Shown here piece by piece: positions 1 to 12,094 of a stretch of DNA of 64,000 bases. Source of the stretch: Spirodela intermedia (lineage: Eukaryota; Streptophyta; Magnoliopsida; Alismatales; Araceae); NCBI GenBank assembly GCA_902729315.2, contig LR746272.1, positions 7,342,827 through 7,406,826 of the forward strand, in the 5' to 3' direction. The notes under the pieces are model-generated. The model was not told the DNA's origin and did not search any database. It saw nothing but the letters and a program-made list of their open reading frames with translations. Both the position numbers and the translations under genes were made by a program. How positions within the stretch are numbered: the stretch's first letter is position 1; each line of letters begins with the position of its first letter.

Positions 1-180
1 CCTCATCGTTGAAGGTACCGAGCCAGACGCGTTGGTGCTTCTCGTAGATCTGGGCACCCCACCGGCCGTTTGGCTGGGGCACCACCCCCTTGTACTGCGA
101 CGACGGCAGCTTGCGGGCCTCCTCCAGACCGACCTCCAGATTTAGCGCCACAGTTTTGCTTCTTCCTGTCCTCTGAAGCT
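1..180 (-). CDS. Partial RAV-like AP2/ERF protein, second tandem copy, cut by the window edge
   Basis: Read on the minus strand, this encodes the start of an AP2 domain nearly identical to residues 71-105 of the complete RAV gene at 3909-5027, including the [20 protein letters not shown] block and the WLGTFNDE strand. The frame runs off the left edge. Weaker similarity extends upstream: the TVALN stretch lines up with SVVLD of the complete gene. Above that the frame stays open but reaches an in-frame TAG at 239-241 without any ATG. RAV genes are normally intronless, so either the start codon is lost (a pseudogene or truncated duplicate) or an upstream exon exists that I cannot see. The AP2 part is well conserved, so recent tandem duplication is likely. 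Whether it is functional cannot be judged from this window. Confidence 0.72.
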
Positions 181-189
181 TTTTGTGAA

Positions 190-551
190 GATGGCTGAGT
201 CGAGAAGTTGTGAGTTGCGTCGGCGCTGCCACCTTTTGCTATTCCCTCAATAACTCGCCTGCGCTCAGCATCTATTCATCCTTCATCTCGCTCGCTCTTT
301 CTCTCTCTCTAGATCAGATCCGATGAGTACGAGTATTAGTACTGTTGTAAGACGGAGAGAAAGGGCTTTGGCTGAAATTCGAATAGCCTAGCTGGCCTTA
401 AAATCTCCCGCTTCGCTTATTCCTGGTTTATGTACTATGATGGAGAGGGGTAGGAGTCAACTGGATATTCAGTGACTTGAAGATTCATCGGTCAACAGAA
501 CAGAGTCACCCACCCTCTCCCTCCCTCTCTGTCTGTCTGTCTCTCTGTCTC

Positions 552-591
<40 letters not shown>

Positions 592-3500
592 GCTCTCTCG
601 CTCTCTCTCTCTTTTGCGACGTCCATTCTATGCTTTGTCCTGTGCATTGGCTAGTGGTGGGTACTTCAGTATTTGGTGTATCCACGGCGTGCTGTCTGTT
701 GGTGGGAACCCCAGCGACCACAATTTTTAATTGTGGGGGCTCGCAAGGTTGTGGGCCAAGTTTTGCGAGTTATTGCCCAAGGTTCTTCGCTGCGGCAGCC
801 GCAGCCAACGCATAGCACCGCTTGATCTGTCATGTGATTCGTGTCTCTTCTACTTTTTATAGCCTAGGGAGAAGCTAAGGAGAAACCTGGGCTGTACATC
901 TTCAGTGAGATCTTTACTGCGAGGGTTTGAGCATTGAACTGGATCCTGGCCGCCTTACCGCCGTCAACTAATGAAGAAGAGGAGCAATAAATTCCCGGTC
1001 GATCTACTCAGTTGCCAATTTTTTACCGTCAGAAGAAGTTTTGAGGTATGATTGTTTAGTGAATAATAAATGGAAGGAGGTATGACCACGAGAAGGGCAG
1101 ATAAAAGAGAGAGAGAGAGAGAGAGGACTGGATCAGACGTAAGGCAAACCTCTTAGGACTACTCATCTGATTTCCTCAAACACTATGAACATGAAATACA
1201 CATCCTTTCTCTTCTTGCCTCGACAAACTTCTTTGTGATCCTAATTTTGATATGGCTTTATTAGCACTCCAAGTCCTTCATACACGATACTTTAACGAAT
1301 CATTAGAGGTGTACGCTATTCTTCATGTTAATTGAACTTGGATGATTGTATTCACTTTCCCTCAATTTATAGCTCTTTTGCGTCTTTTATAATCCAACAG
1401 TTAGAGGACCTTATCATATTTGAGACAGCCTGGGGAACTCCAGCTGATTGTATAGGCTAAACATTGATTGATGAAAAAAATCGGGAAATATTTTCGCATC
1501 GATCGTAAATCATTACTCAAAAAACTCTTATACCATCCATAGTCCCTTAAAGAGAAGATAGGATATATGCTTCCATCATTCAATGACACTAAGCATAGCA
1601 TTAGACATCAAAATACTGACAGTATTCTTACGTGGACAGGTTTTAAGGGGACAAGTTACAATCTTCTGAAGATATTATTTGAACGTTGAAATTCATTAAT
1701 TTCCTAACCTCACAGTTAGCAAAATACTTTTATCGTTGAATATCTTTTTTAATTACCTCTCATTTTCTTAGGAAAAATAATTTTGTATCAAGAAAAGGAC
1801 CTTTGCATTTCTCCAACGCCCCCGGCTGTATATCACCGGCGTTATTGCTTTCACACACTAGGCCACACCTTCTTCAGCAACTCTTGTTGCACGACCTCTT
1901 ACTAGAGCTTCTAACTGATCAAACTTGGGCAGCTCTTGAGACATACTGTCTCCTTGCCTTTGAATCTGGCATCCCGTCTCAATATCATCATACTCCATGA
2001 AGTACTACGCATAACTCAATCCTATAATGATCATACCGGGTTCTTCCTTATTTTTTCGGACAAATGAACATTCTTAGATTTTAACAGCCATAGATAATGT
2101 CTAGGCAACATTTTATGCACGAATAAGATTATTATGTGATGAAAGAAAATTTTGATTAAATAAAGGGATTGATTTCATCTGCTAATTTAAGGACGCATTC
2201 TTCCACACCTTTGTACACATACAAGACCCTTAAAATGGTAATTACGTAACTACATTCAAATCTTGCATGTCAAAACCTAATGTATTGTCCAAGTTCTTAA
2301 TAGCCACTCAGGATCCAGAGCTTGGTTGACCCTAGTCCGCGCATTTCACACTCAAGGGAAACAACCTAATTTACCGATGCTTCAAGAAACGAAACATCAC
2401 CCGTTGACATGTTTCCCTTCCTGTGTTGACGAAAGGAAAGAAAAATGGAAGGGGGGCTGGAAACCAACTGAAGAAACCAACAGCATGGGCCGAATTTCAA
2501 TTCCTATAAACTTCTCGATGCTGGTTCTCTTTGCAGAATATGAGCCTATATTGTTAAGCTGTGGCTCACGTGGTTGACAATTTCTGAGCAGGGCACCATC
2601 TCAGCTCTTTTTTGTCCTGGTCCAACACAAGCTGAGATAAGATTCTCAGTCTCGAATCAAGATCATTCTCCCTCCCCCAGTTGAACCTATCTGTGGCACC
2701 AGATCGGTGGCACTTCTTTTGGGACCGATTGACGAGGCGACCGTGTTGACTCAGATTGCGACTCTTCCTCGATCTACGGACCTTATGTCTCATTATTTGT
2801 CTGCGATAGTGTGCGTTGTACAGTTGCAGGGAAGAATTGGTCTCACCTATCAGATAAGCTGAACAAGGAAAATCGGGCTTCGTGCTTCCGCTTTCGGTTT
2901 CCTTGTAAATGTTCATAAGATATGGGTAATCCAATGATCTCTTACTACCTACCCCCCCCCTCTCCCTCCCTCCCTCCCTCTCTGTGACGTCTTCTTTCAA
3001 GTAGATCCACACGTAGTTTGATCGTTGCAAGATTTTCCAACTTTATTGAGAGAGCTTTCTCCTTCAATTGAGATAGGTGGACTGCAACCGCACATTAGGT
3101 GGTGACGGCCAAGCAAGCTAGTAGATAATGTACCGTTGACCTGAATCTGAACCATTACTGAAAAGTTCACCAAAGGATACAAGAAATTGAGGACGGGTTA
3201 GCGTATGAAAGGAGCGTCCTCCAAAAAGGTAGCAAGGCCTTTGCGGATAGTTTTCTCTCATAGTGCTAGAAAGACAAGGTATCCGGGTGCGGGACTTCGG
3301 TGAAATGACCATATATCAATCTTTCAACCCGTAAGATTATCTCACAGAACTCTATTAAGAATTTAAATGTTGCATTCTATCTTTCCTCCAAACAATTGAA
3401 TCAATTCCAACTCTGTAGTAACCACATTTTCTTCTTTGCCAGCTTAATCAACCACTTAGAGGAACGAACCGTGGAAGAATAAGAGCAACAAGACATTAGA

Positions 3501-3900
3501 AGAGGAGAAAATACCGCCGGGAAGTAATTCGAAACGGAAGATTATTTTATCTTTGCAAGAACACGAGAGCGATTTAGAAATTGAGGAAATGGAATATAAT
3601 TATGGAATTTTATCATAATTCGATTCGTTTCCAGGATAATTTCATGATTCAAGGTTTCCTTCATTTGCCTCATTCCTCCGCTTTCCCTCTCAGTTAGAAT
3701 TCACATTCAGATATGCAAAGACGACAACAGTAGAGGAAATAGGGATTCCATCTATTTTCAACTCATCTATTCATACCGACGCAACGACCGCCGACAATCG
3801 GATCTTTTTCTTCATCGTGGTGCTCCAACCAAAGTAGAATTCCCTTTGAGTTTTCTTCTACGTCCTTTGCAGATGTCCAACCGTTCTCATCGTCGGACGC
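190..3900. other. Intergenic region between the two RAV copies, no supported gene
   Basis: About 3.7 kb of mixed-composition DNA. It contains a CT-rich microsatellite near 508-616, a short (GA)n at about 1107-1126 and a C/CT-rich tract at 2949-2984. Several open frames of 60-150 codons occur, the longest on the minus strand at 2566-3030. None shows a domain, a recognisable motif or splice-supported continuation, so I leave them out. Confidence 0.6.
508..616. repeat. Imperfect (CT)n/(CTGT)n microsatellite
   Basis: A roughly 110-bp pyrimidine tract of TCTC and CTGTCTGT units, interrupted by single substitutions. The open frames that cross it on both strands are artefacts of the repeat (Ser/Leu-rich one way, Arg/Glu-rich the other). 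Confidence 0.9.
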
Positions 3901-3908
3901 AGTCAACA

Positions 3909-5027
3909 TTACAAGACTCCGACGCATCTCTTCTTCCAGAGCTGCGGCTGCGGCATCTCCATCTCTCTCCGTTCCTCCCCCCCTTCATCGTGGGTGGGGG
4001 TGGATGCAGTCTTACCGGGTACCTTTGCGATGTTCACGCCAAAGAGCCTCATCACCGGGATGGGCCTCGCTAGATGCAAGGCTTGGACGGCGGGAATGAA
4101 AGTCGATGAAGAACGTGGCTTCCAGCCGATGTAGAGCTGCCTGTCGAGGCCAGTCGACCGCTGGAAGCTGACTACATCACCGGCCCTGAGGCTCTTCTCC
4201 TTGACGAAGCGGCTCCACCCTTTCGTGAGCACGTAGCTCTGGCTGCTGTTCCAGTAGGAATACCGAAAGCGCCACGTCTTCCCCCCGGAATCCTCCAAGT
4301 TGAGCAGAATGCCCTTGCTGGCGGCGCCGTCAATCTGAAGCGGGAAGTACTTCTCAGCGTGTTGCTTCGGTATCACGAGCCGGTTGAGTTTGCCCACGTC
4401 ACTGGGGGTCACCGCCTTGTCAAAGAGATGCTCTCTAGCAGCAGATCCGACGCCTGAGATAGCGTGGCGGTGAACGGCAACAGGCGAGGTGCCATAGGTG
4501 GGGCCGAGAGCGCGCTTGCCCTGTTGCAGCTCGTCGCAGTAGGTGTGCTTGCGGAGCATGTCGACGATCTCGGCCTTCGAGTGAGAGTTAATGAAGAGGA
4601 GCTCGGCGGCGCCGTGGCTATCGGACTCGGAAAGAGGCCTGAAGTTGGTGACGGCATCGCGGCCTCGGAAGCGCTGGGCAGCGACGTCGTAGGCTCGGGC
4701 AGCCTCCGCCTCATCGTTGAAGGTACCGAGCCAGACGCGTTGGTGCTTCTCGTAGATCTGGGCACCCCATCGGCCGTTTGGCTGGGGCACCACCCCCTTG
4801 TACTGCGATGAAGGTAGCTTCCGAGACTCCACCTCCGGGCCGTGCTCTGGGTCCAGAACCACGCTAGCCCCGCTCCCCACCCTGTGGATCTTCTCGCAGG
4901 AAGAAGACACACCAGGCTGATGGAGAGAGAGCAGTCGGGAAGCCACCGGGGAGGTGAGGTTGGGCGTCTTCGTCGCCACCGCCACCTGATCGATCCGGCA
5001 GCGGCCGTCCATGCCAAAAGTTGCCAC
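3909..5027 (-). CDS. RAV: RAV-family AP2/ERF plus B3 transcription factor
   Basis: A 372-residue intronless frame with the two DNA-binding domains that define the plant RAV family. The AP2/ERF domain spans about residues 72-130 ([19 protein letters not shown], the WLGTF strand, then the [10 protein letters not shown] helix). The B3 domain spans about residues 200-305, starting [20 protein letters not shown] and ending around QLYIGW. Residues 327-331 are RLFGV, the repression motif known from RAV/TEMPRANILLO proteins, so the protein is probably a nuclear repressor of the kind linked to flowering, growth and stress control. By family knowledge AP2 contacts CAACA and B3 contacts CACCTG. The first ATG gives the usual RAV length, and a TATA-like box lies about 175 bp upstream. 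A partial second copy sits at the left window edge. The C-terminal tail (about 340-372) is not conserved. The family assignment is secure; the exact orthologue is not. Confidence 0.95.
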   Translation of the reverse strand: MATFGMDGRCRIDQVAVATKTPNLTSPVASRLLSLHQPGVSSSCEKIHRVGSGASVVLDPEHGPEVESRKLPSSQYKGVVPQPNGRWGAQIYEKHQRVWLGTFNDEAEAARAYDVAAQRFRGRDAVTNFRPLSESDSHGAAELLFINSHSKAEIVDMLRKHTYCDELQQGKRALGPTYGTSPVAVHRHAISGVGSAAREHLFDKAVTPSDVGKLNRLVIPKQHAEKYFPLQIDGAASKGILLNLEDSGGKTWRFRYSYWNSSQSYVLTKGWSRFVKEKSLRAGDVVSFQRSTGLDRQLYIGWKPRSSSTFIPAVQALHLARPIPVMRLFGVNIAKVPGKTASTPTHDEGGEERREMEMPQPQLWKKRCVGVL

Positions 5028-5198
5028 TATCTTTCTATCTTTCTTTCTATCTGTTTTCTCCAGGAGAAGAATCTTAGGAGAAGAAGAGGACGAGAAGCCT
5101 CAGTATTTATGGGATGAGGTCATTCCGCGTTGTGAGATGAGGAGAGGCGCGGTGTGATGAAGTATATCAGGTGTGGTGAGGAAAACTCAGCATATACG

Positions 5199-5209
5199 CA
5201 TATATAGGG
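5199..5209 (-). promoter_or_regulatory. TATA-like box upstream of the RAV gene
   Basis: On the minus strand this reads CCCTATATATG, about 175 bp upstream of the RAV start codon, implying a 5' leader of roughly 140 bases. It is called by sequence and spacing only. Confidence 0.45.
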
Positions 5210-7565
5210 ATCAGCCCCAAGTGGGCTTTCAATTCTCGTCCTACTTCTTAGTTATACCGGGCTTTTCTCATAATCTCATGGGTTTTTGCGTGCGTTGTAT
5301 TGTGACGACAGCAAGAAGATTCATTTGAGGCAGCAGACGTCTCTCTCTCTCTCGTTTGTTAAATGGGCTGACGAGGATGCGCGTTGATGTGGTGTATATG
5401 CCTTGTGGCGTCCCCAGCGGTGTGGTAGCGCCCCCCCCCCCGGCCCCCTTCAAAAGCTTCAAGTGGATGAGAGACTCACATGAGTCTGGACCATAGAATA
5501 GCCAGGTTCATCCCCCCCAAGCTTCGCACTCTGCTGAACTTTTCATGGAGTTAAGGATGGGCCTCCCCCCAACACCTATCATCGTAACCGTCCTCTGGTC
5601 CTCTAATCCTGTATTTGGGTTCCATTTGAGGAATAATAATGAAGCTAAACTAAATCCCATTATCTATAAAATTAATAGAGTATTATTAGTGGCTCTAATG
5701 TAAGTAAGAAAATGGTGAAAACGTGGCGTGGGCAGTTTCCATAAAATGAATCTCGGGCCATAAATTGTTTGACTCTTCTAACACTTTTATGCAGATGGCC
5801 TGAGACCTAGTCTGATTGGTCCACCCCACCTAGCCTATTTACGACCCATCATCAATTCAATATTTATTTATTTTTACAATGTGAGCATTAATATTTAAAA
5901 GGGTTCTTACTCTCATTAAAAAAACTGTATTTAGACTGTAGAATGCTGTCCTAATATGAAGAATAACCCATTTTATTCTGCAATATGATGACTCATTTAA
6001 GATTACTTTCACTTCCTCTGTAAAGTTTCTTCTAAGTGTACTAACCTTTGTCGTTTATACGGAAGTACTCAATAAGCATGATACCTTCACAAATTTATCT
6101 TTCCAATGTCACGGGCAAACTATTAGTAGTTAATTGGAATATTTTTTATATAAATATATATATGGAACTTCTTATAAAATGGCTATTTCCTTGTAAAGTT
6201 TGAAGCAATGGTATATTATTTACGTGTTCCACCATTCTAAGAACTACAACTTTTAAGTAAATAATATGAAAACTAATAAGACAACGTTCATAAGACAGAT
6301 TTTAAATTCTTACAGCTGGTTTCAAGAAACTAATAAAAAATGATAGCACTAAGCATGTATGAACGATATCATTGGAAAAAAGATTCCTTTGATAGATAAA
6401 ATTAAAGAGAGGAGAACCTTGATATCACAATAGCACACATTAGTAGAAATAATGATTATTTTAGGGTACGTCTAAATTGAAACATATAGAAAGTATGACG
6501 TAAAAAAGCCAAAATAGAAACGAATGGCTACAAAGTTCTCACACAAAATATTAAAGCTATTTGGATCAACAAGACAAGAAACTCACGTCATTGATGAAAT
6601 TATTTTCTAAATTTCTCATAAATCTTATTATATCTCTATGACATTATTGGGATCCATTGTGAACTTCACTAGAATGAGGTTCACATATATTAAAAGTGTT
6701 TACTACAAAGTGTGCACACATAATGAATGAGGTATGAATAAATTTCATAATAGCAACAATAAAACTAATAATATCTAGGAGATACAATATCACATGTATA
6801 CAAAACAAGAATAGTTGAAATGGTGGATCCTCACAGGTAGCAATGGAAGACTAAAACAATGATAATAATGCAATTAATGAAAATATGTATTAACAAATAA
6901 CTATGGGAAAATATAAACAACATTAACTTTTTAGAATGCTTAAAAGGATAATATATACTAGTCTTATCCTGTGATAATGAATGCAAAATATGATACATAG
7001 TAAAAGTAACAAAAAGTAACCAACTTTTGTGATGAATAAAGAACTCTAATAAGAATCTAGATTCAGCCACAAAGATGATTAGCCAACCATGTGGTCGTGG
7101 TCAGTTTAGCTGCGGATAAACATGGAAAACACTCATGAACTTTGTTTTGATGCATTATACAAAGAACTTTGTAACTTAGATGAATGTCAAACGAATCTAA
7201 AATAATACCCCTCATCAATATTAAAGTGATGCATTTGTTGATTGATCGGGACACCTAAATTAAGCCTTGGAGACGCAACAGTTATAGAAAATTATAGGCG
7301 TACATTGCGAGAGTTAAGTCGTACGCACACCTATATAAACATTCATAGCCACAAAGACAACCTCACATGGGTGTACAGCCACATGCCCACCAGTATGTGC
7401 CAACAAACTAACAGTGCACACGTTCACCGCCAAACTATCCCAGAGTTACACACGTGAGATACCAAACCAGCAGCATTGACCCAGTTGTATTATAAAAATA
7501 GAGAAAACTAAGGGCACTCTTTGAAATAGTCTTCCCGTATGGAGTAGGTGGGCGAACCCAAAATA

Positions 7566-7584
7566 CAGCGAGAGAGAGAAAGCG

Positions 7585-7645
<61 letters not shown>

Positions 7646-7655
7646 CAGAGAGAGA
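7566..7655. repeat. (GA)n microsatellite
   Basis: About 75 bp of nearly uninterrupted GA dinucleotide, followed by a few GACAGA variants. It is one of the two longest simple repeats in the window. The Arg-Glu and Leu-Ser frames across it are repeat translation, not genes. Confidence 0.95.
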
Positions 7656-8671
7656 CAGAGAACGCCGACAAAGTTCATTTCTTGGGTCTGTTCTACATTA
7701 TCCTTCCCAATGCCTGTGGTGAGCTCCACTCCCGGTGGCATTTCCGACCTTCAGGTGGAAACAGACGCGGCCCTTCGTCCGTCGGCAACTGAGACTCTCA
7801 GCCAGAGCGCAGCGGGGCAGGAGAAGGACAAGATCCAGAGCTAAGGGAGAAGAAAACGCTACAGCAATTTATGAGCTGTACGATTACCGAACAGACGAGC
7901 CTTGCCTCTCCCAGATTAGCCTCTGTGGAGGAGAGAAGGTAAAAAAACACAATAAGACGAATGCCGAGGGTAAGGCGCAAGGAGAGAGCATGTGAGAGAA
8001 CAGTTGACGTACCATCATTGGATGACAATCATGTCGGGATGATGGATGCTGCATCGTTTCGCTTTCGAGGGAGACATACAGTAAAAGACGAACTCCCTTG
8101 GGGGGGTGTGGGGGAGGAGGAAGAGGCCATTAAAGTTCAATACGAGCGAGCGTAGGCACCAAGGCAGGCGTACGGACGCATCTCCTTTAATTCAAAACTT
8201 ATGGGCCTAAATTCTTGGACTTATATTCAGACAAGGTCTCCCTGACGAAGTGACAAGCTTGTATGCTACGGACAGGGACAAGAGAGGCGGGCAAGTGAGA
8301 AAAACGGAGATACAAGAAAAGATAGAGAGGCAGTCATGCTGACAAGACTTGACTTGGTTTCGGGCAAAGCGGTATGGGATGTCTCCATTGCTAGGTTTTT
8401 TGAGAGGGCTGGAGGGACAGATGCATAGAAACATGGAGGACGATATTTGGGAACACATGGAATACCAGATCCTCAGTATTATTTCCTCTGTTTTCTCAGT
8501 ATGGTCCCTTGATTTCCACACACGTCGTCTCCCTCTTTAAATACGATTTTGCGAGGCAGGAGAGGAGCAGAAACCCAGCCTCCTTACCCTCTCCGTAGAT
8601 TCTGTTATCTAGCTATTCTGCACAATGCAGGAAAGAGGTGTTATGATGAACCGAGACTAGAAATATGAGGG

Positions 8672-8674
8672 AGT

Positions 8675-8705
<31 letters not shown>

Positions 8706-8716
8706 GAAGAGAAAGC
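8672..8716. repeat. Short (GA)n microsatellite
   Basis: Mostly GAGAGA, with GAAAGAGAGAGG variants at the right end. Confidence 0.85.
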
Positions 8717-11700
8717 GCGGAGAAGGGGAACATTCACACGCATTCGTCCATGCTTTCTGTGTTTGTCTTTGGAAGAATTTGTCTTGGCTCGTGAAGCGGC
8801 TATTACGGTGCTTTGCTCTCTTATTTCAAATATATCACTAGAAGGTGAAGAAATTAATTAGGCCCATAGTTTATTCCCACGTGAGCTGTCACGGAATTCA
8901 CCCAAAGAGGAAAACTGGGTCCCCCTTGTCATCCTGAGGATGGAAAGCGTTATGCACAGCATCTTTTATTGAGATGGACACGATTGTCAGTCTCGACAAT
9001 ATTGACCCTACAGTCAAGTCGTGATATTAACCATTCACATTAACATCGCTCACTTGATCCCAACCCCCTCTCCAAATAATATTCTAATAAAATTCTAACT
9101 TTTCCCGCTTATTGGAGTCTCCTCCAAGGGTAAGAAGAGATTATTTTGACCACAATATCCGTCAAATTTCCTCAATTGATGTTGCGTGCATGGTGTAGAT
9201 ATGTATCAGAAGCCAGATTAAATTGCATCGATTAGCCTAGCGATCTCGAGAAATTTCTGATTCTACTATTTGAGATTAGAGTATTTTAACGAAAAGATGA
9301 AACACCGTCCTTCACAGGGTGAAGAACTTTGATACCGTTGTATAGCGTTCATCGACGGAGAATCGTCGCCCGGTATCCCGAGAATGTCAGGGTTTGCTGA
9401 CACTATTCAGGAAGTCAATGCCCACAGCAAAGGGAGAAAATTATTGTGCCAAAAGGAAAAGGGATGCCAAACTCGCCAGAGATAACCACTTTAATCATGC
9501 AATCGTCAATTCTTTTCATTGGCACTGGGTTTGCTTTCAAAAGCATGAATTGCCAAAAGATTCCGTCTTTATCAATTTTATAACTTTTAACATTAAGAAT
9601 AATGATGTGACCTTGAAAAAACGAGAATGATCTAAAGGGTTTGAATTTTGTATCCGTGAATATAGGACAGAAGTGCTATTGATGATGTCTAGTTAGTTTG
9701 GGCACAACTTATTGATGTCCTAACAACTGGCATTGTAAGAATATATAAATCTGCAATGTCATAATTATGTTAATTTAGGAGAAATCAATTATTTTTCCTC
9801 AGTATGCTCCTACTGAAACGAAATCGACGTATGTACGTTTCAATCGACTAATGAAAAGACAGTATCCAATGGGCTAGAAAACTTTTGATTAAAAAATTTA
9901 TCGTCTTAGTAAATATAAAACATCAGCTGGGTAGCATTGAGAGGGGAAATTTGAGTTGGAAATATGTATTCGAGGATCGAGTACTGTTGCCTTTCATTAT
10001 TTGACTTGGAGATATGTTATTTTCTTGAAAGATGATGGAAAGCGATCGTCATCTCCCCCGATGACCAAAGATTAGCATCCCTCAATTACAAGAAAAATAT
10101 GTTCGTCGTCGTCAAACCAGTCTCGCTGTGCAAAGGTCCACACACATACAGAGATGCACTGTAGTTCCTGAAAATATCATCTGAAGTTGCTACTTCCCTC
10201 TCCGTCCTTGTACTTTTCTCTCTCTGGAAATATACCAATGCATTGAGTCCCCGATCGGTCGCTCTCAGTCTCTCTCTCCCTCTCTCTCCCCCCTCCCTCG
10301 GTGTTCTGCACCCTCACTTAATACGGGGTCCTGTGGGCACGCGCAGGCCTCTGCCGGTGCCCGCCCCTAGGACGCCGGAAAGACGACCAAATTGCTCGCT
10401 GCAGCTCATCATCATGTATCCCTGGCGGCTTCAACCCGACCTACTCTTTGAGGAGTTCTCGCCGCAGGGAAAATATACTAAATGGCAAAGCCGAGGGAGA
10501 CGGAATGTTCTAGCAGCCCGTTGACGGGTTCTTTCCCAAGAAGAAGTAGGAAAAGGGGACATTACTCTAAGGGGAAGGAGAGAGAAGCCAAGGACGCATC
10601 ATGCTGAATACTTCATCCTCTGAAATCACATACTTTTGGAGTTCAGTCTTCTTCTTCTGAGTAGGGTCATTTCCAGCGTTTTTCTTCCCTACCTTCACTT
10701 CGGAATGCCATACCCTTGATCACCATGGAGTCTACCCGTTGAACGGTATTAATTAGTTCCTCAGAATCCGCATTAAAGTAAGATTTTACCCACATGATTC
10801 GGGAGATAATAGAAGTTTTGATCACTGTTCACAAACGAGCAATTGAATTGTGAAGGCGGGATGATCATCTTTTGTAAAAGATATTTTAAATGAGTTTTTT
10901 CTGTGCTTTCTTTAACGCCGGAAGTCTAGTACGACGGAGTTATTATCAAGTTCTAGAAGGAGATAATTTAAGACTTCCACACCCAATTTCTCAAGTTTCT
11001 ACGATCAGATCTGAATGAACAGTTATCTATTCTGTCCAACGTATCTGCATTATTATAGTATATTTACTACGACCACCTACCATCTCAGGCTACCTCTCCC
11101 ATTCCTAGATTTGAAAATATATATATTAATAAGTTTTCTCTTCTTCTGCTGAGAAAGTGGGGAGTTTCTAGATTTGCACACTGATGTAAGCCACCAGAGT
11201 TGAATCCTCCTGATGTTTTTACCCCGCATCAAGCTATTGCCAAGAGACTTCCAGAATAGGCCCCATTTCTACCAAAATTTAAGCATGGATTAAGTGAAGT
11301 CTCAGCAAAGTACCTCCTCTATAGCCATCCGTATCCACTTGGGGAATTCAGTCAAGAACGAGATGGAAACAGAAGAGGCAAAAGGAGACGGAGGTAAGGA
11401 GACGATGAGGATCAAAGAAGGGATTGCCAATGGAGGACCACGAATCCTTCTGAAATCCTTCTGTCTTCCTGCCGCTAGAAATTATTACCAGTGATTAATG
11501 TTCTCCGCGAATTTTGCACGGCGCCTTCATGGCACTCAGATGCCTACGGCCAGCAGAGTGGGGAGCGGGGAGGAAGCAATAAAGAAATGGCGGGAGGACC
11601 ACAGTGCCGCACACAGAACGGGTCGTCCGGTGAAACTTTTGGCAGCCATTGGTAGGCAGCCCAGGGACCTCCTCAGTGCACCACGTTGCGTGCGCGCAAG

Positions 11701-12040
11701 GTCACTACTGCCCCCATCAAGATCCATCTGCGTCCATATCCCGGCCTTCTGCAACAATCACTTGAAGATCCCTCTCTTCTTCTTCTTCCTCTTCTTCTTC
11801 TGGAAATTACTATCCCTAAAATTGTTACAGTTATTATCTTCGACATCATCAATTTGGTAGGGTTTTGACGATTTTCGTAGGTGGGGTTACCTGGTCCTGA
11901 TTAATGTTAGCGGATGAGTCTGTGGTCACCTCCTCTCCCCCTTTTCCGCTGCCGCCGCCTATAAACCTTTTGGCCTTTCTTGTACCAACCCTATTCAGAG
12001 CTGACATTGAGAGAAACTATTCACTCTTCCCACCAAACCC

Positions 12041-12041
<1 letters not shown>

Positions 12042-12079
<38 letters not shown>

Positions 12080-12094
12080 ACTCTTTCTCACTCA
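12042..12094. repeat. (CT)n microsatellite
   Basis: TCTCTC for about 30 bp, then CTTTCTCTCACT variants. A second, shorter (CT)n lies near 12514-12534. Confidence 0.9.

Noticed and set aside
2566-3030. 154-codon minus-strand open frame
   Set aside because: No motif, crosses a C/CT-rich tract, and overlaps other unrelated frames; no splice or promoter support.
11498-11860. 120-codon plus-strand open frame
   Set aside because: Ends in a CTT-repeat translation (Phe/Leu run), overlaps frames on both strands and has no recognisable domain.
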